Shown here: positions 15,601 to 30,600 of the stretch, one piece after another
Numbering within the stretch: position 1 is the stretch's first letter
Layout: every line of letters starts with the position of its first letter
Source of the DNA: Thiomicrospira microaerophila
GTDB taxonomy: Bacteria > Pseudomonadota > Gammaproteobacteria > Thiomicrospirales > Thiomicrospiraceae
Direction: 5' to 3'
Assembly: GCF_000934765.1 (NCBI RefSeq)
Contig: NZ_JYNN01000011.1
Coordinates: forward strand, 1-64,000
Length of the DNA stretch: 64,000 nucleotides
The notes under the pieces: generated by a model
Told to the model about the DNA's origin: nothing
Databases searched by the model: none
The model's input: the letters and a program-made list of their open reading frames with translations, nothing else
Program-made: the position numbers and the translations under genes

Positions 15601-18600
15601 CCAAAGCTTTAACCTGGGTTGCTTTCAAATTCCCCAGCGTAATAATGTTAATAAAGCCATCGAATGCTTCAACATTAACCAACTCTAAGGCGGCTGAACG
15701 GTTTACCACCTGCATATTGCCCGATTCAGTCAGCTTAGCCGTTAATTTCGCTGCATCAATATTGGCATCAATCGCTTGAGCCGCGGTTATATTTATCGTA
15801 TCTGCATTAATCCAACCACCGCTATTGTGATAAACACGACCTTCTTGCGCCGTCATCGTTACCGTACCGTCTTTGGCTTCAATCACAGACTTATCCATAT
15901 GAATATTGCCAAGCATTGAACCCGCACTGAGCACGACCTCACCCACGTCGGCCCTCAAGGTCAATTCAGCGAACTTATCACCCAAAATGGAACCGGACAA
16001 GGTATTGGATTGCGCGATATCGCCTGCTACCACCTGAATCTTAGTTGTGGCGACTACATCACCGCGTAAATGGATATCACCGCCTGAACTGAGCAACGCC
16101 TGTTGACCGGCTTCTACATGGCCCGCTATGCGCAGCGTTGCGCCCGCGTTAAGCGACACATTATAATCCTCACCCGATACTAACTGGGCAGAAGGCGTCA
16201 GTGTTAACTGTTGATTGGCACTCATGGTTAAAGAGGTACCTGCCGTGATGCTTGAAGCGGCGGGTAAATCTGAACCTTGGCTTATAATACCGGCGACCGT
16301 TAAATTATTGGCTTGAATCGTCACACTGGTATCGGAACCCAGTTTACCGCTCAGCGTGGCATTGCCGCGCACGCTGATATTCAGCGTTTCAGCGCGAATA
16401 GAATCGGTGGTAAACTCACTGCTTTGCTGCTGTCCAGATAACACCAACACCCTATCATCAAAGGTTTCTATTCGTGTACCGTAAACTGGCTCCTCTCCCC
16501 AAACGGTTTGAAGTGCCATTTCAACCACTTCTACTTCGGTTTTCACCGTTTCAAATACCGCTACGCGCCCCAAAATATCTTTGGACTGTGTAACTAACTC
16601 ATAATTAAGCTGAATACGTGTATCGTAAATAGGTTTCCATTCGGATTCCCAGTTATAGCGCAAGTCATAGAAGGTCTCTGTTATCTGATGAGTCACATCA
16701 ACCTTTCTTTCACCCACAATATAATGCCATTCACTACCTGCGTACATTAACTTAAATCGATAGTTATTGGCATCACTCCACGCACTAGATGAAGCAAACC
16801 TACCTTCATGCCATTCTGGTCCATGCCAGATATTCGCAACAGTCGCGCCATTTTTGTAATGAGAATCTTTATATTGACTTGTCCAATTTGCTCCCCGTCC
16901 TACATTCGCGTTCCAACCAACCCAATCGGTTCTCGGGTAATCTGAACTTTTGTATTTATTCGTGTCATTAAAACTACTATATGTAAAGTAATCCCACCCT
17001 TGATATCTAACCGATCCAGCATTTTTAACTGTTTGCGCCAACTCTCGATCAAGGGTAAAGCTTAAGGTATCCGTTTCCATCGCAGAGATAAAGTCTGCCG
17101 AAGCAAACAACACATTCGTCGCACGTGATTTATCTAAGCTATTCGATATTGCATTGATTACGGCGTCAAAGCCAGGTGTAGTCGCTGTTCGCTCACCCCC
17201 TAGAACAAAAATTCCTGAATCTTTAACTTGTTCAGTCCAAGACTGGTCAGTGGCATAACTGCTCGATAGTGTGGCTTGCGAACTAGCGGTACCCGACCAA
17301 GCCCAAGTCGGATCATAGTTCACAACATGACTTACAAAACCAGCTTGCCCTGCTTGCGATAATAAATTGGATACATAATAGGTCCGCGTTCCAGAGTTAT
17401 CGAGATAAGATACGGCCCAACGACCGGGTCCATCATCCGTCACCGTAAATGGCGCCCCACTTCTAGTTGGCGTTATCGAGAAACCACTTACGCTAACATT
17501 CCCATTGGTGATGTTCGGCTGCCCCCCCTCCATATACCCCCCCCACCAGGTTGATACAAATGTCGGCGCATCATCTATACTGGGCGTAAAGTTTGAAGCT
17601 GTCAGTCTTGATTGATCTTGAATATAATTAACTTTCGCCTTGTCTTGATAACGCCCAACCAATTCGCCCATGGTGGCGCTATATTGTTTGGTGTAGTCTA
17701 AATAATTCGCTACCGCCTGCTGCTGTGCAAAACTGAGGCTTGCAAAATCCGTCGTGGTCGGTTTATCAACACCATAAGTCGCCCAAGACAAGGTGTCATT
17801 ATCCCAAGTTTTGCCATTATAAGCTTGACCATGTACAAAACTGGAGACCTTCGTCCCCGAGCTGTGGACATACTCCACACCCGCATCACCCGCACTCACC
17901 CATGTACCATCATTTTGGCCATTTAAGGTATTACTGCCGGTCAAGAAACGCGCTTCGCTCTGGCTAACTACACGCAGAATATCTAAGTTAGCACCTTCCG
18001 GCATAATAACGAATTTGTCGCTCCAGCCTGGAATATCTATCAGATAAATAAACTTACTATTGTTCTTCCAATCAGGATCCACGATTAGGTTAGTCGGTGT
18101 GCCATTTTCAACCTGTTCTTTGATCACCTTACCATCGGTACCGTTTGCACTGTAGTGGAAATCAAACAAGGCTTTGAACCCAGTATGATTGAGCACGGCT
18201 TGTTTCTGCGCATCATTGAGCTGATTAAATGTACGATAGGTGGAGGTATCTTTATAATTCGAACCGGGTGCTTCCGCTGTGCGATCGGGGAATTGATCAT
18301 TCCCTGCTTTCGTCCAATTGACTTCACTATTTTTATAGTGAACCCCTTCGATTAAAATTTCGACGAACTTCTTACCTTCAGCCGCATTTGGATTGTAGTA
18401 GCCCACCTGCTCTAAGGTGACATCCATCCGATAGTTGTATTTACCAATCACATCTTGCTTGGTACCGACTTGTTTACTAATCAAGCTTTCTTCATAACTA
18501 ATCACAGGCACTTCAATTTGCCCAAGCGATACACGCTGATAACCTGTTACTACCTGCACTTCTCGCGTGAAGGTTTGGATCACAGGAATATAGACATCGA

Positions 18601-21600
18601 CCAATGCGCCCACTTCTGTATCAGCAAGCACTTGGACATTGCCACCGACGAGCAGGTTCGCTTTGCCCTTGGCGTCCAATACGCCCTGACCGGTTAGCGC
18701 GAGATTGCCCGCGCCCAATTCGGTTAAATTAATCGAGCCTTCAAGCTTAGTTAATGACCAGTTATCTTGCACACCGGCGTGAATATCCAATGTACCGGCT
18801 GAGCGAATCGCACCCGTCACCTGCACCAAATCTTTACTACTCAACAAGATGCGACCGCTGTCACTGATATTATTGACCACACCATTCATTCGCAAGGTCG
18901 GTGCATACAGGTGAACAAACGCTGTCGCTTGAATATGACCCGCTTGCGCATCTTCAGAGGCACTATGTTGAACGAGTAAACTCTGACTCGCCAATAAACG
19001 GATACTCGCCTCATCGCCCAATGCATAGACACGCGCATCTTGGGTCACATTCACCTGTAAACCTTCTATCTGTACATTCGACGAAGCATCAACCTGACCG
19101 CTTACCGTCACCGCCGAAGATGTTGAGCGGATAAATATATCAGCGGTACGTGGTGCAATCGTAGGGATGTCATCTAGCACAACCACGTCAGACTGACCCA
19201 CTATCCCTTTAACAAATACACCGTCGACCGCCACCAGTGAAATCTCACCACCACTGGCGGTATTTAATCGTCCACCTGACAAGACCGTGGTTTCATCCTC
19301 GTCCCACACCAAATCATTGATAATAATCCCGGCGCGACTGGCATGCACACCGCCGGTAATTAGGATGCCCTTTGTGGCATCAATAAAACCATCGACAATC
19401 ACTTGTGCTGGGCTCGTCACAGCGATAACCCCTTCATCGCCCATGGCTTGCAACGTGCCAAACAAGTGCACGTTTCCACCTGCGCGCAGGGTTAATGTGT
19501 CGCCTGTCGTGCTAATACTGCTGTGCTTGTTCAATGAAAGACCTGTTCCATCGGCGTGCGTGCCGGTACGAATCAGGATATCCCCCGACGCATGCAATAG
19601 CGCACCGGTCGAGACAAGTTGATGGTTTTCATTTAAACCCAAACCGCCGAGTATCAAGCCACGTGAAGTCGTAATTTGTAAGCGCGTATTGTCACCCGCC
19701 GTTTGATAACCCGGAGCCTGCTCGCTAAACGCTGCCCCCGCACGTAAGCTGCCGACAATCACGGCTTGGTCAGCATCAATGCGCAACAAGCCTTCATCCG
19801 CCGCCACAAACACCGATGCATCCGATGCCATGGTCAAACTGCCGAGCGCTTGAATCACAACCGATTGATCAGCGGCTAACACCACCGCGTTTAAGCTGGC
19901 TTCACCGGCTATCGGATCAAAGGTGCCGATACGCATGTCACCACCAGACTGAATCAATAGGCGCTGCCCGTCTTGATCGGCTAACAAACGCGTACTGGTG
20001 ATATCCATATTCGCGCCTGCTTTTAGCAGCAAGGAACCGGCAAGATTCAAATCGCCTTGGAATTTCATATCGTTCGTGGCTAAAATTTGGATTTCAAAAT
20101 CATTCAATGCAGGCGTAGCACGTGAACTCTTAATCACCCCTTCAATATAGGTGTTGTAACCCGATAAATATAACTGGCCACCGGTTTCAATCCAACCCCC
20201 TGCCGAGGTCAGTGTTAAGTCACCCGATACGGAACGTATATCGATCAAGCCGATATCAAGCACCTCGTCAGAACCAGGCACGGCCTTGCCAATCGTGCTA
20301 TCAATAATGACATCGTTAAACCCACGAATGATAATGTTTGACCCCGCATCTAGGGTTGTCAAACGACTGGTTTGATGGGTGTAAATACTCCAATTCCCTT
20401 CATCCAATGCTGACCCAGCTTGGATACTGATACCACTTTGTGCGGTTAGCTTGCCTTCTAACGCCAAGCTATTTTTAGCAAAAACATCTATACGTGCATT
20501 ATCACCACGCGCAATAATTTCGCCAGTAATAACACCATCGTTACCTGGGTTAAGCTGAATACTGCCTGACAAGGTTTCTAGCACACCGGTTGGGGTTAGG
20601 TTAAAGTTTTCATAACCACTGGCTTGGCTAGTGCTTAATAGATTAATCCCGCTGTGCGCACGCAATTTACCGCCAATGGTCAATCCGCCACTTGACTGTG
20701 AACTGCTTCCAAGATTAATCACGCTACCCACTTGCGCGGCATCCAGCGTATACGCACGCGTTGAGTTTAGAGCCTGCTGCCCAGCAAAACCTAAACGCTC
20801 TAAGCCCACAGAGCCCTCGGCATTGAGGGTTATACGATGATTACTGGTCAAAAACAAACGTCCATCTAACAGACCAAACTCAAGCTCACGGCTTGTTAAC
20901 TCAAGCTCACGGCTTGTTAGCTTAACTTGCGTATCAAGCGCAGGCGTGCCCGTTAAGGATTCAATCACTTTAAAGTCTGTATCATCAAACGCCGCTTGTA
21001 GCGCTGTCGCTAACCCGAATAGCCCATCTAAATTTTGGGTATCCGCCACAGCTAGGTTTACGGTACCCTGAACCTTGTGCGTACCTAAATCGATCACCAT
21101 ATCCAGCGCCACATCCGCACTGAGACGACCACTCGCAAATTGCGCAAAGCCCTCCGCCAACAATTCATTCGACCATGCTGGCGCAAAAATACGGGTATCA
21201 CCGGTTGCACCTAAATTAATTTCACTGTCTGCCAACCAGGTCTTGATTTGCGCTGTACCGCCTATTACAACACCATAGTGCGGGAACTCACCATCCGCTA
21301 ATCCTAGCCCGCCGCGCACATTAATCAACGACCCCGCTTCTAGGCTACGCGTAATGCGAATCTGACCATCGGCGATAATGTCAATATTGGAGTTACCGCC
21401 AAATGTATTGACGGTTTGCCCAAGGTATTCACCCTCGCTATCTCGGTGCTCGATAAGTTCGCCACCCGCTATTAATAAACCATAAATCTCAGCATCCCCT
21501 TTTCCGCCGATTTGGATGCGTCCATCTCGCTCATAGACTGAGATCACGGAGGCCGCTGGCAATTTAATGCCAACCCCCTCAGCACTTTCACCGCCCATTA

Positions 21601-24600
21601 ACAAAACGGCATTATGCGCGCGAATCAATCCGCCGCGCTCAAATGTTTCGCCAAACGGGTTAGTCACCATCCCGCCCAAATAAATTTGTCCGCCACTGGC
21701 TATCCGTACATCCGCCTCGGCGCCAGACCAGCTAATTGTTTCTGCCAGCAAGTCGCCACTTTCATTAAATGTTTGGCTCACCGTGCCACCGGAAAGTATG
21801 CGACCCACGATGCGGACATCACCGGCACTTTGAATCTGCACCATCCCCTGCGTATCGGTTAAACCTGCAACCGATAGCCCGGCTACGCCGGTTAAATCAA
21901 CACCCAAGCCCTCATCGCCTGCGCCCGGCACCTGGGTAGTGCGCAACACGACGGATTCTGCAGCGGCTACCGCACTGTCTATTTTAATACGCTGCCCGGC
22001 TTCTATCAGCACCGCTGAACCCTTGCCGGCCCAATCAATACCCTGCTCACCGATCTCGCCACCGGCAACAACACGACCAAGCACTTCAACATCCTGTCCG
22101 CCTTTAATCGTAATGGTGCTACCCGCTCCGCTGGTGGTTAAGGTAGAGGTATCATGAATCAAGACACTGACACCCTCAAGTGGATGACCCGCGCTGTTAT
22201 TGACACCATTCAGGTTCGTTTCTCCAGTTACATCATACCCACCCAATATCGTTAGGTTACCTGTTAGCTCTGCACGTCCTTCCCAATACACCCAGCGATC
22301 CGAGTGAACCGTTAAATTGGCATTGTCGCCCTGAAGAATAATATTGCCGCGCAAAATCATATCCTGCTCTCCGCCGGATACAAGAATGTCAGCATTGTCT
22401 TTTAAGGAGGTAATCGTACCGGTAATCAAGGTACCAAAACCGCGTTGTCCAAAGAGACCGTGCGGTGTTTGTACTTCAAAGCGATCAATCTCGCCATTAC
22501 CCGATGTATCGTTTGCATAAATGACATAACGCTGCCCATCCGCATCTTGCAACACCCAACGATTCGATGCGACCGCGTCACCAAGCGCCGCCGTATCCAG
22601 ATCGCTATTTAGATAGTCAACGCCCTGTACAAAACTATTGACCAGTTGTTTGCCGGCTTGCGCCGCTGGATCGTAGAAATATTGACCTGTGTAGTGGGCA
22701 TAACCCGTTGCACGTAAAATCGTAATTTGCTGCATGGCATCCAGCTCGGCAAAGCTAGCGCCTACATCCGGAATAGCAATGCGACTCCATAGAACGAGTT
22801 CGTTACGATAGTCGCCTTCCTCACCCTGCTCAAATGTGAGTTTAAATGGCTGCAGCGCATCGGCTTTATGGTAAATCGTGCCTTCAAATAAGCGGTACCC
22901 CAAGTCATTGAGCACTTTATTTTGTTGCGCCAAGGTCCATTCTTCAAAACCAAGCCCCGCGACCGGACGCGCCTCATCCTCCTCAGACCAATAGTCATCT
23001 AAACTATAGTCATCCGCGCTAAAGCTGACTTTTAACTGTTTTTCACTCTCAACACTTGGGTTGTAGTAAACCGTACCCTGGTATACCTCATAACCTAAAT
23101 GCTCAAGTACTAATTGACGCTGTGCTAGGGTTAAGTCTTCAAAACTAGCTTCGTCAGCGGGTTGATAACTGCCGCCCCACTCATGGGTTCTGATGACATA
23201 ATCAACAGGAGATGAACCAAAAGATTCCACCAATCGCGACTCCACGCTTGCCTGTGGATTGTGCCATGCGCCATCAAAATAAGCCTCAAAACCTAACGCA
23301 CGCGCGACAATCGATTGCTGCGCTTGAGTTAAGGATGCAAAGCTGGCATTATCGGCAGGTGCGTCCACTTCACCCCAATAGATATTGGCATTTTGATAAT
23401 CCGCACGCAGTCCCTGGATAAATCCGTCTCTGACCTTATAACCGGATGCGGCACTAAAATTAACATACAGGCCTTCTTGATCCTGCGTACCCAACAAGGC
23501 GTCAAACTCGTAACCTAGGTGTTGTGCCACCTTGTCTTTTTGCGCACGCGTTAGACTTTCAAACGCGGCATTGTCAGCAGGCACGCCCGCATCGCCCCAA
23601 TTAATTTCACTGTTGGTATAGTCAACACGCGGCCCTTGTATGAGCTCGGACACTAGCGCACCGGTTTGCGGGTTATAGAACACCGCGCCGCTATGGAATG
23701 TATAGCCTGTTTTATCATAGGGTAAGCCAATGCTTAATGTTTCACGCACTTGTTGCTCAGCTGGCAAAGCCGGGTTGTAGTAGAATCCTTGGTCAAATGA
23801 GAGCACTTGATAACCGAGTGTTTCGGCAATTGCGCGCTGTGCCGCCTGATCTAATGAGGAGAAGGGCACATAATTTGCAACCGAAACAACCGTTGGCTGA
23901 CCTTCTTTGTTTAGGCTCAACGCCGGTGTTCCATCAAAAAGCGCAAGCAAATCTGAATGAACTTCACCTTGATTTAAGGCATCACGAATTTCATTTAGTT
24001 TTTGTGTTGTGAATGCGGCTACCTTGCCCGGCAGACGATCGAAGTAATCCGCATTATCACCATTGGATGCGGTGGCCATAATATTGATATCACCCGATGC
24101 CGTTACCGAACCATCGAGTCTGATTTCACCTGTTGATTTGAGGTGTATATCAACGTTATCGCCTGTTTTAACCGCAATAGGCGTAGAACCTTGATATTCA
24201 AAACGCGCACCCGCCGTCACCGCACTGCCTGCACTTAAGTGCAGGTAGTTTTGGGCGTCTAATGTAATTTCACTACCTGCCTGGCGCGCCGCAATGACCG
24301 CGCCTTCCAGTACCACAATCCCGCCGGCGGTACTTTCGATATGAATATTGGAGTTAAATCCGCCGACTTCAAATCCTGAGGCAACGATAATCGAGCCAGC
24401 CGCGCGTACACTTATCTTGGCATTATCATCGTTGGTAATTAAGGTACTACCTACATCAGCTGTTAAGCTATTTGCCTCGGCACCATAGCTGACCATCACA
24501 TCTTGGCCTGTACTGCGGATGACCTCAATATCCAGCTTGGTATCGGCAATCAAACGCCCAGTAACAATCATCTGTTCATCGGCGACAAAATAGATTTGTG

Positions 24601-27600
24601 GCGCGATAACACCGGCATCGGGTGCGCCAAATGGATCATTAATATTGGTTGCCATGACCTCAATTAAACGCGCTTGGAACCGCACGTCTTTTTGTGAGCG
24701 CACATCTCCCACAATGTTAATCCGCTGTGCATGGAAATAAGCCGTATCTTTCAGAATCGCATTGTAGGCGTAGGCGGCTTTTTCATCATCTTTGACATCA
24801 CCAATCAACATCAACCCTGTTTTTTCATCCAGTCCTGCTTCACGCCCAATGTCAATCCGCGTAAAGCCCTCTTTTAATGCTTCAAGGTCTTTCATTGATA
24901 GATCTAGGAAGCCGTTATCAGGCCCGGCCGTAAAGTCGTTGCCGTACATAGACTGGCCTGCACCGCCAATGCGATAGTTTTGGGCAAGATGGGTGGTTTG
25001 AATCAACAAGCGCCCTGAGCCTTGGACTTGGTTTGCGCCTGAGTTAAAGTCGATATCATCGGCTAACAACTCAATCGCTTGACCCGCTCCGGCACGAAGC
25101 ACACCGGACACCAAGGTTAAATTCGCATGACGCGCTTCAAGCTGAACATCAATCGACCCATGCTGAGTATACAGCGCCCCCAACGCACGTCCGCCTTGCA
25201 ATAGATTGAGTGAAGTTTTTTCACGCAGAACAATATCGCGCACCGATGCTTCCTCGGCGGTGTTGATCAGTGTCAGCGCGCGTAGTTCGGTGTTTAAAAC
25301 GCCTTGGATCCCTTGAGCTTGGATATTAAAGTGCGCTTGAGGTGCAATTAAGCTAGCTTGGGTTACATTTAACACGCCGGCGCTGGTTAGGTGCAAATCC
25401 GTCCGCCCCCAGTTAATCGCTTCGCCACCTGTCAGGCTAGTTAGGCTTGAGGTATCGTTGATTTCAATATAGTCGAGATTAGAATCGAACGTTAAGTTTC
25501 TATCTAGATAACGCAGGTTATGATCACCGAGTGTAATGGATTGAGTGCTGGCTAATGAATCAAAAATAAGGCGGTCATGACCCGCACCACCTTTTATGTT
25601 CATGTTACCTATCCAGTCGGTGTAAATCGTATTGGCACCACTATTAAGCTCAATAACAGCATTTTGGATATTTCTAAGGTTGAGCGTATCGTTTTGTGCG
25701 TTATAAATTTCAAGCGATGTCGCATTGTTGGCGTTAACAATTTGCTGCCCTGTGCTCAGGGTAATGACGGTTTTGTTTGCGTCATTGACATTAATAATAT
25801 CGCGCCCACCCGCAACTTGAATGGTGTTATTACCTGTACCCATGTCAATAATAGAGGAGCCGTCGCCACCAATAAAGGTGTCGTTGCCAGCCAAACCATA
25901 AAACGCCATGCCCGAGACATTACCGCTAAAGAAGGTATCACTTCCCGTGCCCCCACGAATAATACTGCCCGCTGCTCCACCGAGTGCATTGATAATGTTA
26001 TTGCCTGAAGCGGGTTTATCGGGGTCATTGTTAATCTCCAATATCGCATCAATACCACGACCGATATGGATAAAGTCATTACCGCTGCCTGTATTCGCAA
26101 CAATGCGTTTAACACCATGGAAGGTTTTATTTTGACCCAAGGCGCTAACCGAAACACTGCCTGATTTGTATCCATCGCCCTCAGGAATCGCCTCAAGGAA
26201 GAACGACTCGTTAACAATATCGTCATAACGCGCATCACCGTAACGGCCAGACTCATCGCCTGCATTTAAATACAACACATCCCCGGCTTGCACAGCAATT
26301 ACTGGATCAGGGCCAAGCTTCCAAAGTTGGCTAAAGCCGACAGAGATGCCCACGACGGTTACACGAACATTTAACAAGGCACTGACATCGGTCAGCTCTA
26401 TCTGTCCAGCAAAACCAGCCAAGGTTTTATTAATAGAAAACAACCCTAAATCTAAATTAATCCAAACACCACCGTACACCGATGCACTGATAATGGTCTC
26501 CCCTGACTCGTACCCTAGCATCAAGGATAAACCAAAATCGACACCAATGACCTTGAAATCCAAGCCAAAGTTGACATCACCACTGATGAGCCACTCACCT
26601 TTAGAGTTAAAATAACCTGACACATCAACTTGCATCACACCAAAGAAATCGAGCCTCGCTTGATCAATACTTAAGGTGAAGACACTATCCACTAAACGCA
26701 TACCGCCTTTAAAATCAATATCAAAGGCGAGTACTTTTAATGCGCCCTGAATGTCTAGTGCAAAGGTTGTCCCAGCCGCAACACCGGCATACTGGGTGGT
26801 ATTACTGGTATTAATTTGCAGCTCCGCTTGACCACTAATACTTGCAATCCCTAAGTTCATCCCCACGCCCATTTGCGCGCGCATGGCAAAAACAGCGCCC
26901 TCAGACGTGTCCAAAATAGCGGCTGCGCCCTGAACGTTGAGCGCACCAAACTCACCAAGGTTCATTATCATATCGAGCTCAGCTTGCAAACCTTCGGCGT
27001 TAATCAATAGATCCATTGCGCCATTCATTTGAAGACCTGCTGGCAGGTTGACATACGCACTGCCTGAAAGACGCAGCATCGTGGGCTCAAGTGTCACCTG
27101 CTCAACCTGGCCTGGGATAACCTGTCCAGCTTGATCCAGTTTTAAACCATTCACTTGGCGGTTTGAACTGGTAGTGTTGATTTGAAGCAGGAAGCTACCA
27201 CCAATTTCAAGTGCGCCGGCCTTAATCAGTGGTGAACCACCCGGCGCACCAATTTGGAGGCTACCATAAATGCCAGCGTCCGAGCCCACAACCAGTCCAA
27301 GCGTTCCGGTGGCCGAAAGGGGTTCAAGAATCGGTAAGTCCAGCGTCATATTGATGCTTAATTCGGTTACGACCTCATTGTTGGCTTCATCAACACTAAA
27401 CAACATGCTAAAACCGCCGTCGAGCTTTAATGCATCGAGTATCGATAAAGAACCTTCGCCGTACACAGCTAAATAGAAATCAACCTCTTGATTTTTGTTT
27501 GGCGGTATATTGCTGATTTCCAACTGAGGGGGTAAATTACGACTGTCTTGGAAAGCTTGAGGCACGTTATATACAACGTTTTTGCCTGTGGCGTTCATCA

Positions 27601-30600
27601 CAAAAGTCAGGGTTCTGACTTCAAGCGCAACCGCACCCAAATCTAACACCACCTCCTTCACCTCAAAGCGTGCGGCCACACCCTCACTACTCATCACCAG
27701 CAAGGCTTGCGCTTCACCGTATAAGAAACCACCGATATTAGCGGAAGCATCAATAAACAGTGACATTTCATCATCGGTGACTTTTAATTCAAACGCACCA
27801 TCAAGTGAGGCCATACCAAACAATGCAAACGCCGCTTCGCCCTGTACTCGCAATAGGCGTTCGCTGTAATTAAGTATGATTGCATTGTTAGGGTTGCCGG
27901 TTTCAATTCGATAACCTTGCCCTATCGTGCCATCCGCACGTTCGTGAGTGGACTTGCTAAAGTCAATCGCTGCCATGTCATCACTGAACAGCACTTGGTT
28001 AAGATTCAATTCAATTTCACGTGCTTCTAGGGTCACGCCTTCCACGCCAACCAGGCCTGCTTTGGTTAAGTCAGCATAAATCGCCGCATAGGCCGCCGGA
28101 TTGGTGATGTCCACATCGGCCATTACCAAAATACCGACATTCAGATCTTCAACCGCCAAACCCACCGCCGAGGTGTTTTTTATGCTTCCGTCAATACGCC
28201 CTTCTGCATTCGTGCCCCAATAACCACCGACGCCAACAAAGCCGTAGACATTACTCAATCCAATCGCCAATGAAGTCAGGTCGCGTGTTTTGTTATTCGT
28301 CAACGTAACGGTTTCACTACCGCGTTTGGTCATCGCCATCGAACCGGCGACTTGCATCATGCCCGCTAGCTCTCCGTGGAAGTATTCAATTTTGGCTTGA
28401 ATGATTTCTTCATTAAAACTGAGGTAAATCGGCTTTTCATTGTTACCGGTATCCACAAACAGGCCTTGCTCACCAAAGACCTTGCCACTGCCGACAGTAA
28501 TGCCGTTTTCAAGAATATCTTTTGCGGTATTAATGAATAAGCCTATGCCACCAAAATTAAACCCTGGCACCGTCGGAACAGATGGGAGCTCAGGTAAGTC
28601 AAGCATCTCGCTCAATGCAAACGCGGGCTGATAGCTTTGGGTTAGATCAATATAAGGCATCGGCAATAACGGCGGGATCCCCAGTAATGTCGAGGTATTA
28701 ATATTGATTTCAATACCCTCTAAACGGGCGGCTAAAACCTCTTCCATCCCAACCAGGCCTGCTTGACCTACCGTGGCATGCAATGAAATATATTTTGGCA
28801 AAATCGAACTCAGCGCATCAATACGCACACCCCCAAAACCGGATGCGGTCATCAACGAGAAGCCAAGGTCTACGTCTTCTACCGTCAAACCAATAAATTC
28901 ATCCGTACCGGGTGTACCGACACCGGCATAACCACGCATATTTGAAGCGCCAAACGTGAGAATATCGACATCATGAACCAGTTCGTCAACGCCAAAATCA
29001 CTTAAGAAACCAGGCTGGGCTCTAACGAGCTGTTTGGTTTCACCGGCGCTAAAGGCTAAAGACCCCTCAAGATGCAAGAACTCGGCCACAGAAAGCTTAG
29101 CATGTTCCACGCGCGCAGACGCGTCAAGACGTCCATTAAAATCTAGGTAAACACTTTCGCCCAGCGTTTCAACGCCCCATCCTTGATCACCAAAGCTTTT
29201 TTTGAAGTCAATATACCCACCATCCAATGCGGTCTTAGACTTGTTCATACCGACGCTAATATTCGTTAGCTCCGCTGTCAATAATGGGTCTAAACCGATA
29301 AAGCCCGCCTGCGCCATATCCAGTTTAAAGGTTTGGAAATCACTCAATCCAACGCTTAAAAAATCAACATAGGCAAAGTCTACGCCGGCCGCATAAATTC
29401 CGACCGCGCCATCTGGCTCACCCACGCCATAATAGGGCGTGCCGATACCCACAAAGGCATTTAGATTGCTACCGACGATCTCGGTTGTTGTAAAGCGATG
29501 ACCAACTAAGAGATTGCCTGCGCCATAAATTAAATCATTGCCTGCAACATGAACATTATCGACTTCACCGAGTCTAAAGCTGAAGTCACCGCTCAGGTGC
29601 GCAAAGTCGAACACGGAAAGCTGTGCGTTAAGCAAGTTGATATCCATCGCTTGCCCTTTAGAGCCATCAATATCAAGCACTAAAGTTGATTCGCCACCGA
29701 TTTCATGTCCACCAACATTTGCACCAATTCCCAACGGAATTTCTAAATTCTTCGCGCTATAGTCAATCACACGGCCTTGTGAATCGGCGGTGTTAATGAT
29801 CAAATCCACCGCATCCGCTTGCAGCGTTAAGCCTGGAATACCGACTAATCCGGCAAAGTCACTGGTGCCTATAGCCGATACCCATACATCGCCACTTAAG
29901 CCTATGACCAGCGCCGCCGCCATATCCAAATTATCGATTGCGACACCGGCACCATCGTCACGCGTGCCCGTGCCAGCATAGATATCTTGACCGGCGGCAC
30001 CAAAGGTAAAGTAAATCACATCTTGCAGCGTGCCATCGCTTAAAACAAGGGTTTCAAATTCAAGCTCTATATCTAGCCAATCGCTAAACTGCATCAGCCC
30101 AAAGAAATCGACATCAAATTGTCCATTAAACTTGAGCATCGATCCAAAATCAGGTATGGCGCCAAAATCGAAGGATATCTCAAACTCGGGCAGTTTCAGC
30201 TCATTTAACAGGGCTAATAAATCAGGCAGGGATAAGTTGGGCCAATCTAGGTCTGGGAATAACTCACCCAGCGTTAAGTCTGGCCAACCAATACTCGGCC
30301 AATCCATAATCGGCAATGCAGGCAAGCTAACATTCAACCCGGGGATATTTAAATCTGGCAGCTTTATCGCTAACTCTGGCAGGGTAACTTGTGGCCAGTC
30401 AATATTGACATCCCAACCCAGTTCAAGCGCTAAATTCGGCATGCTTAAGTCTAAAAGACTCATATCTAGACCCAGCTCGGGTAAACCTATGTCGAACCCT
30501 AAATCAAGATTACCGAAACTCAAGGGCGTCAGTTCAAGATTAAGACCCAATCCATCTATTGGATTTTGCAAATAGGAGAATCCAATATCTTGCGCACGCA

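Noticed and set aside
25756-26265. Minus-strand open frame of 169 residues
   Set aside because: It lies in another frame of the same strand as the giant gene, inside its RTX-like segment, and has no recognisable domain.
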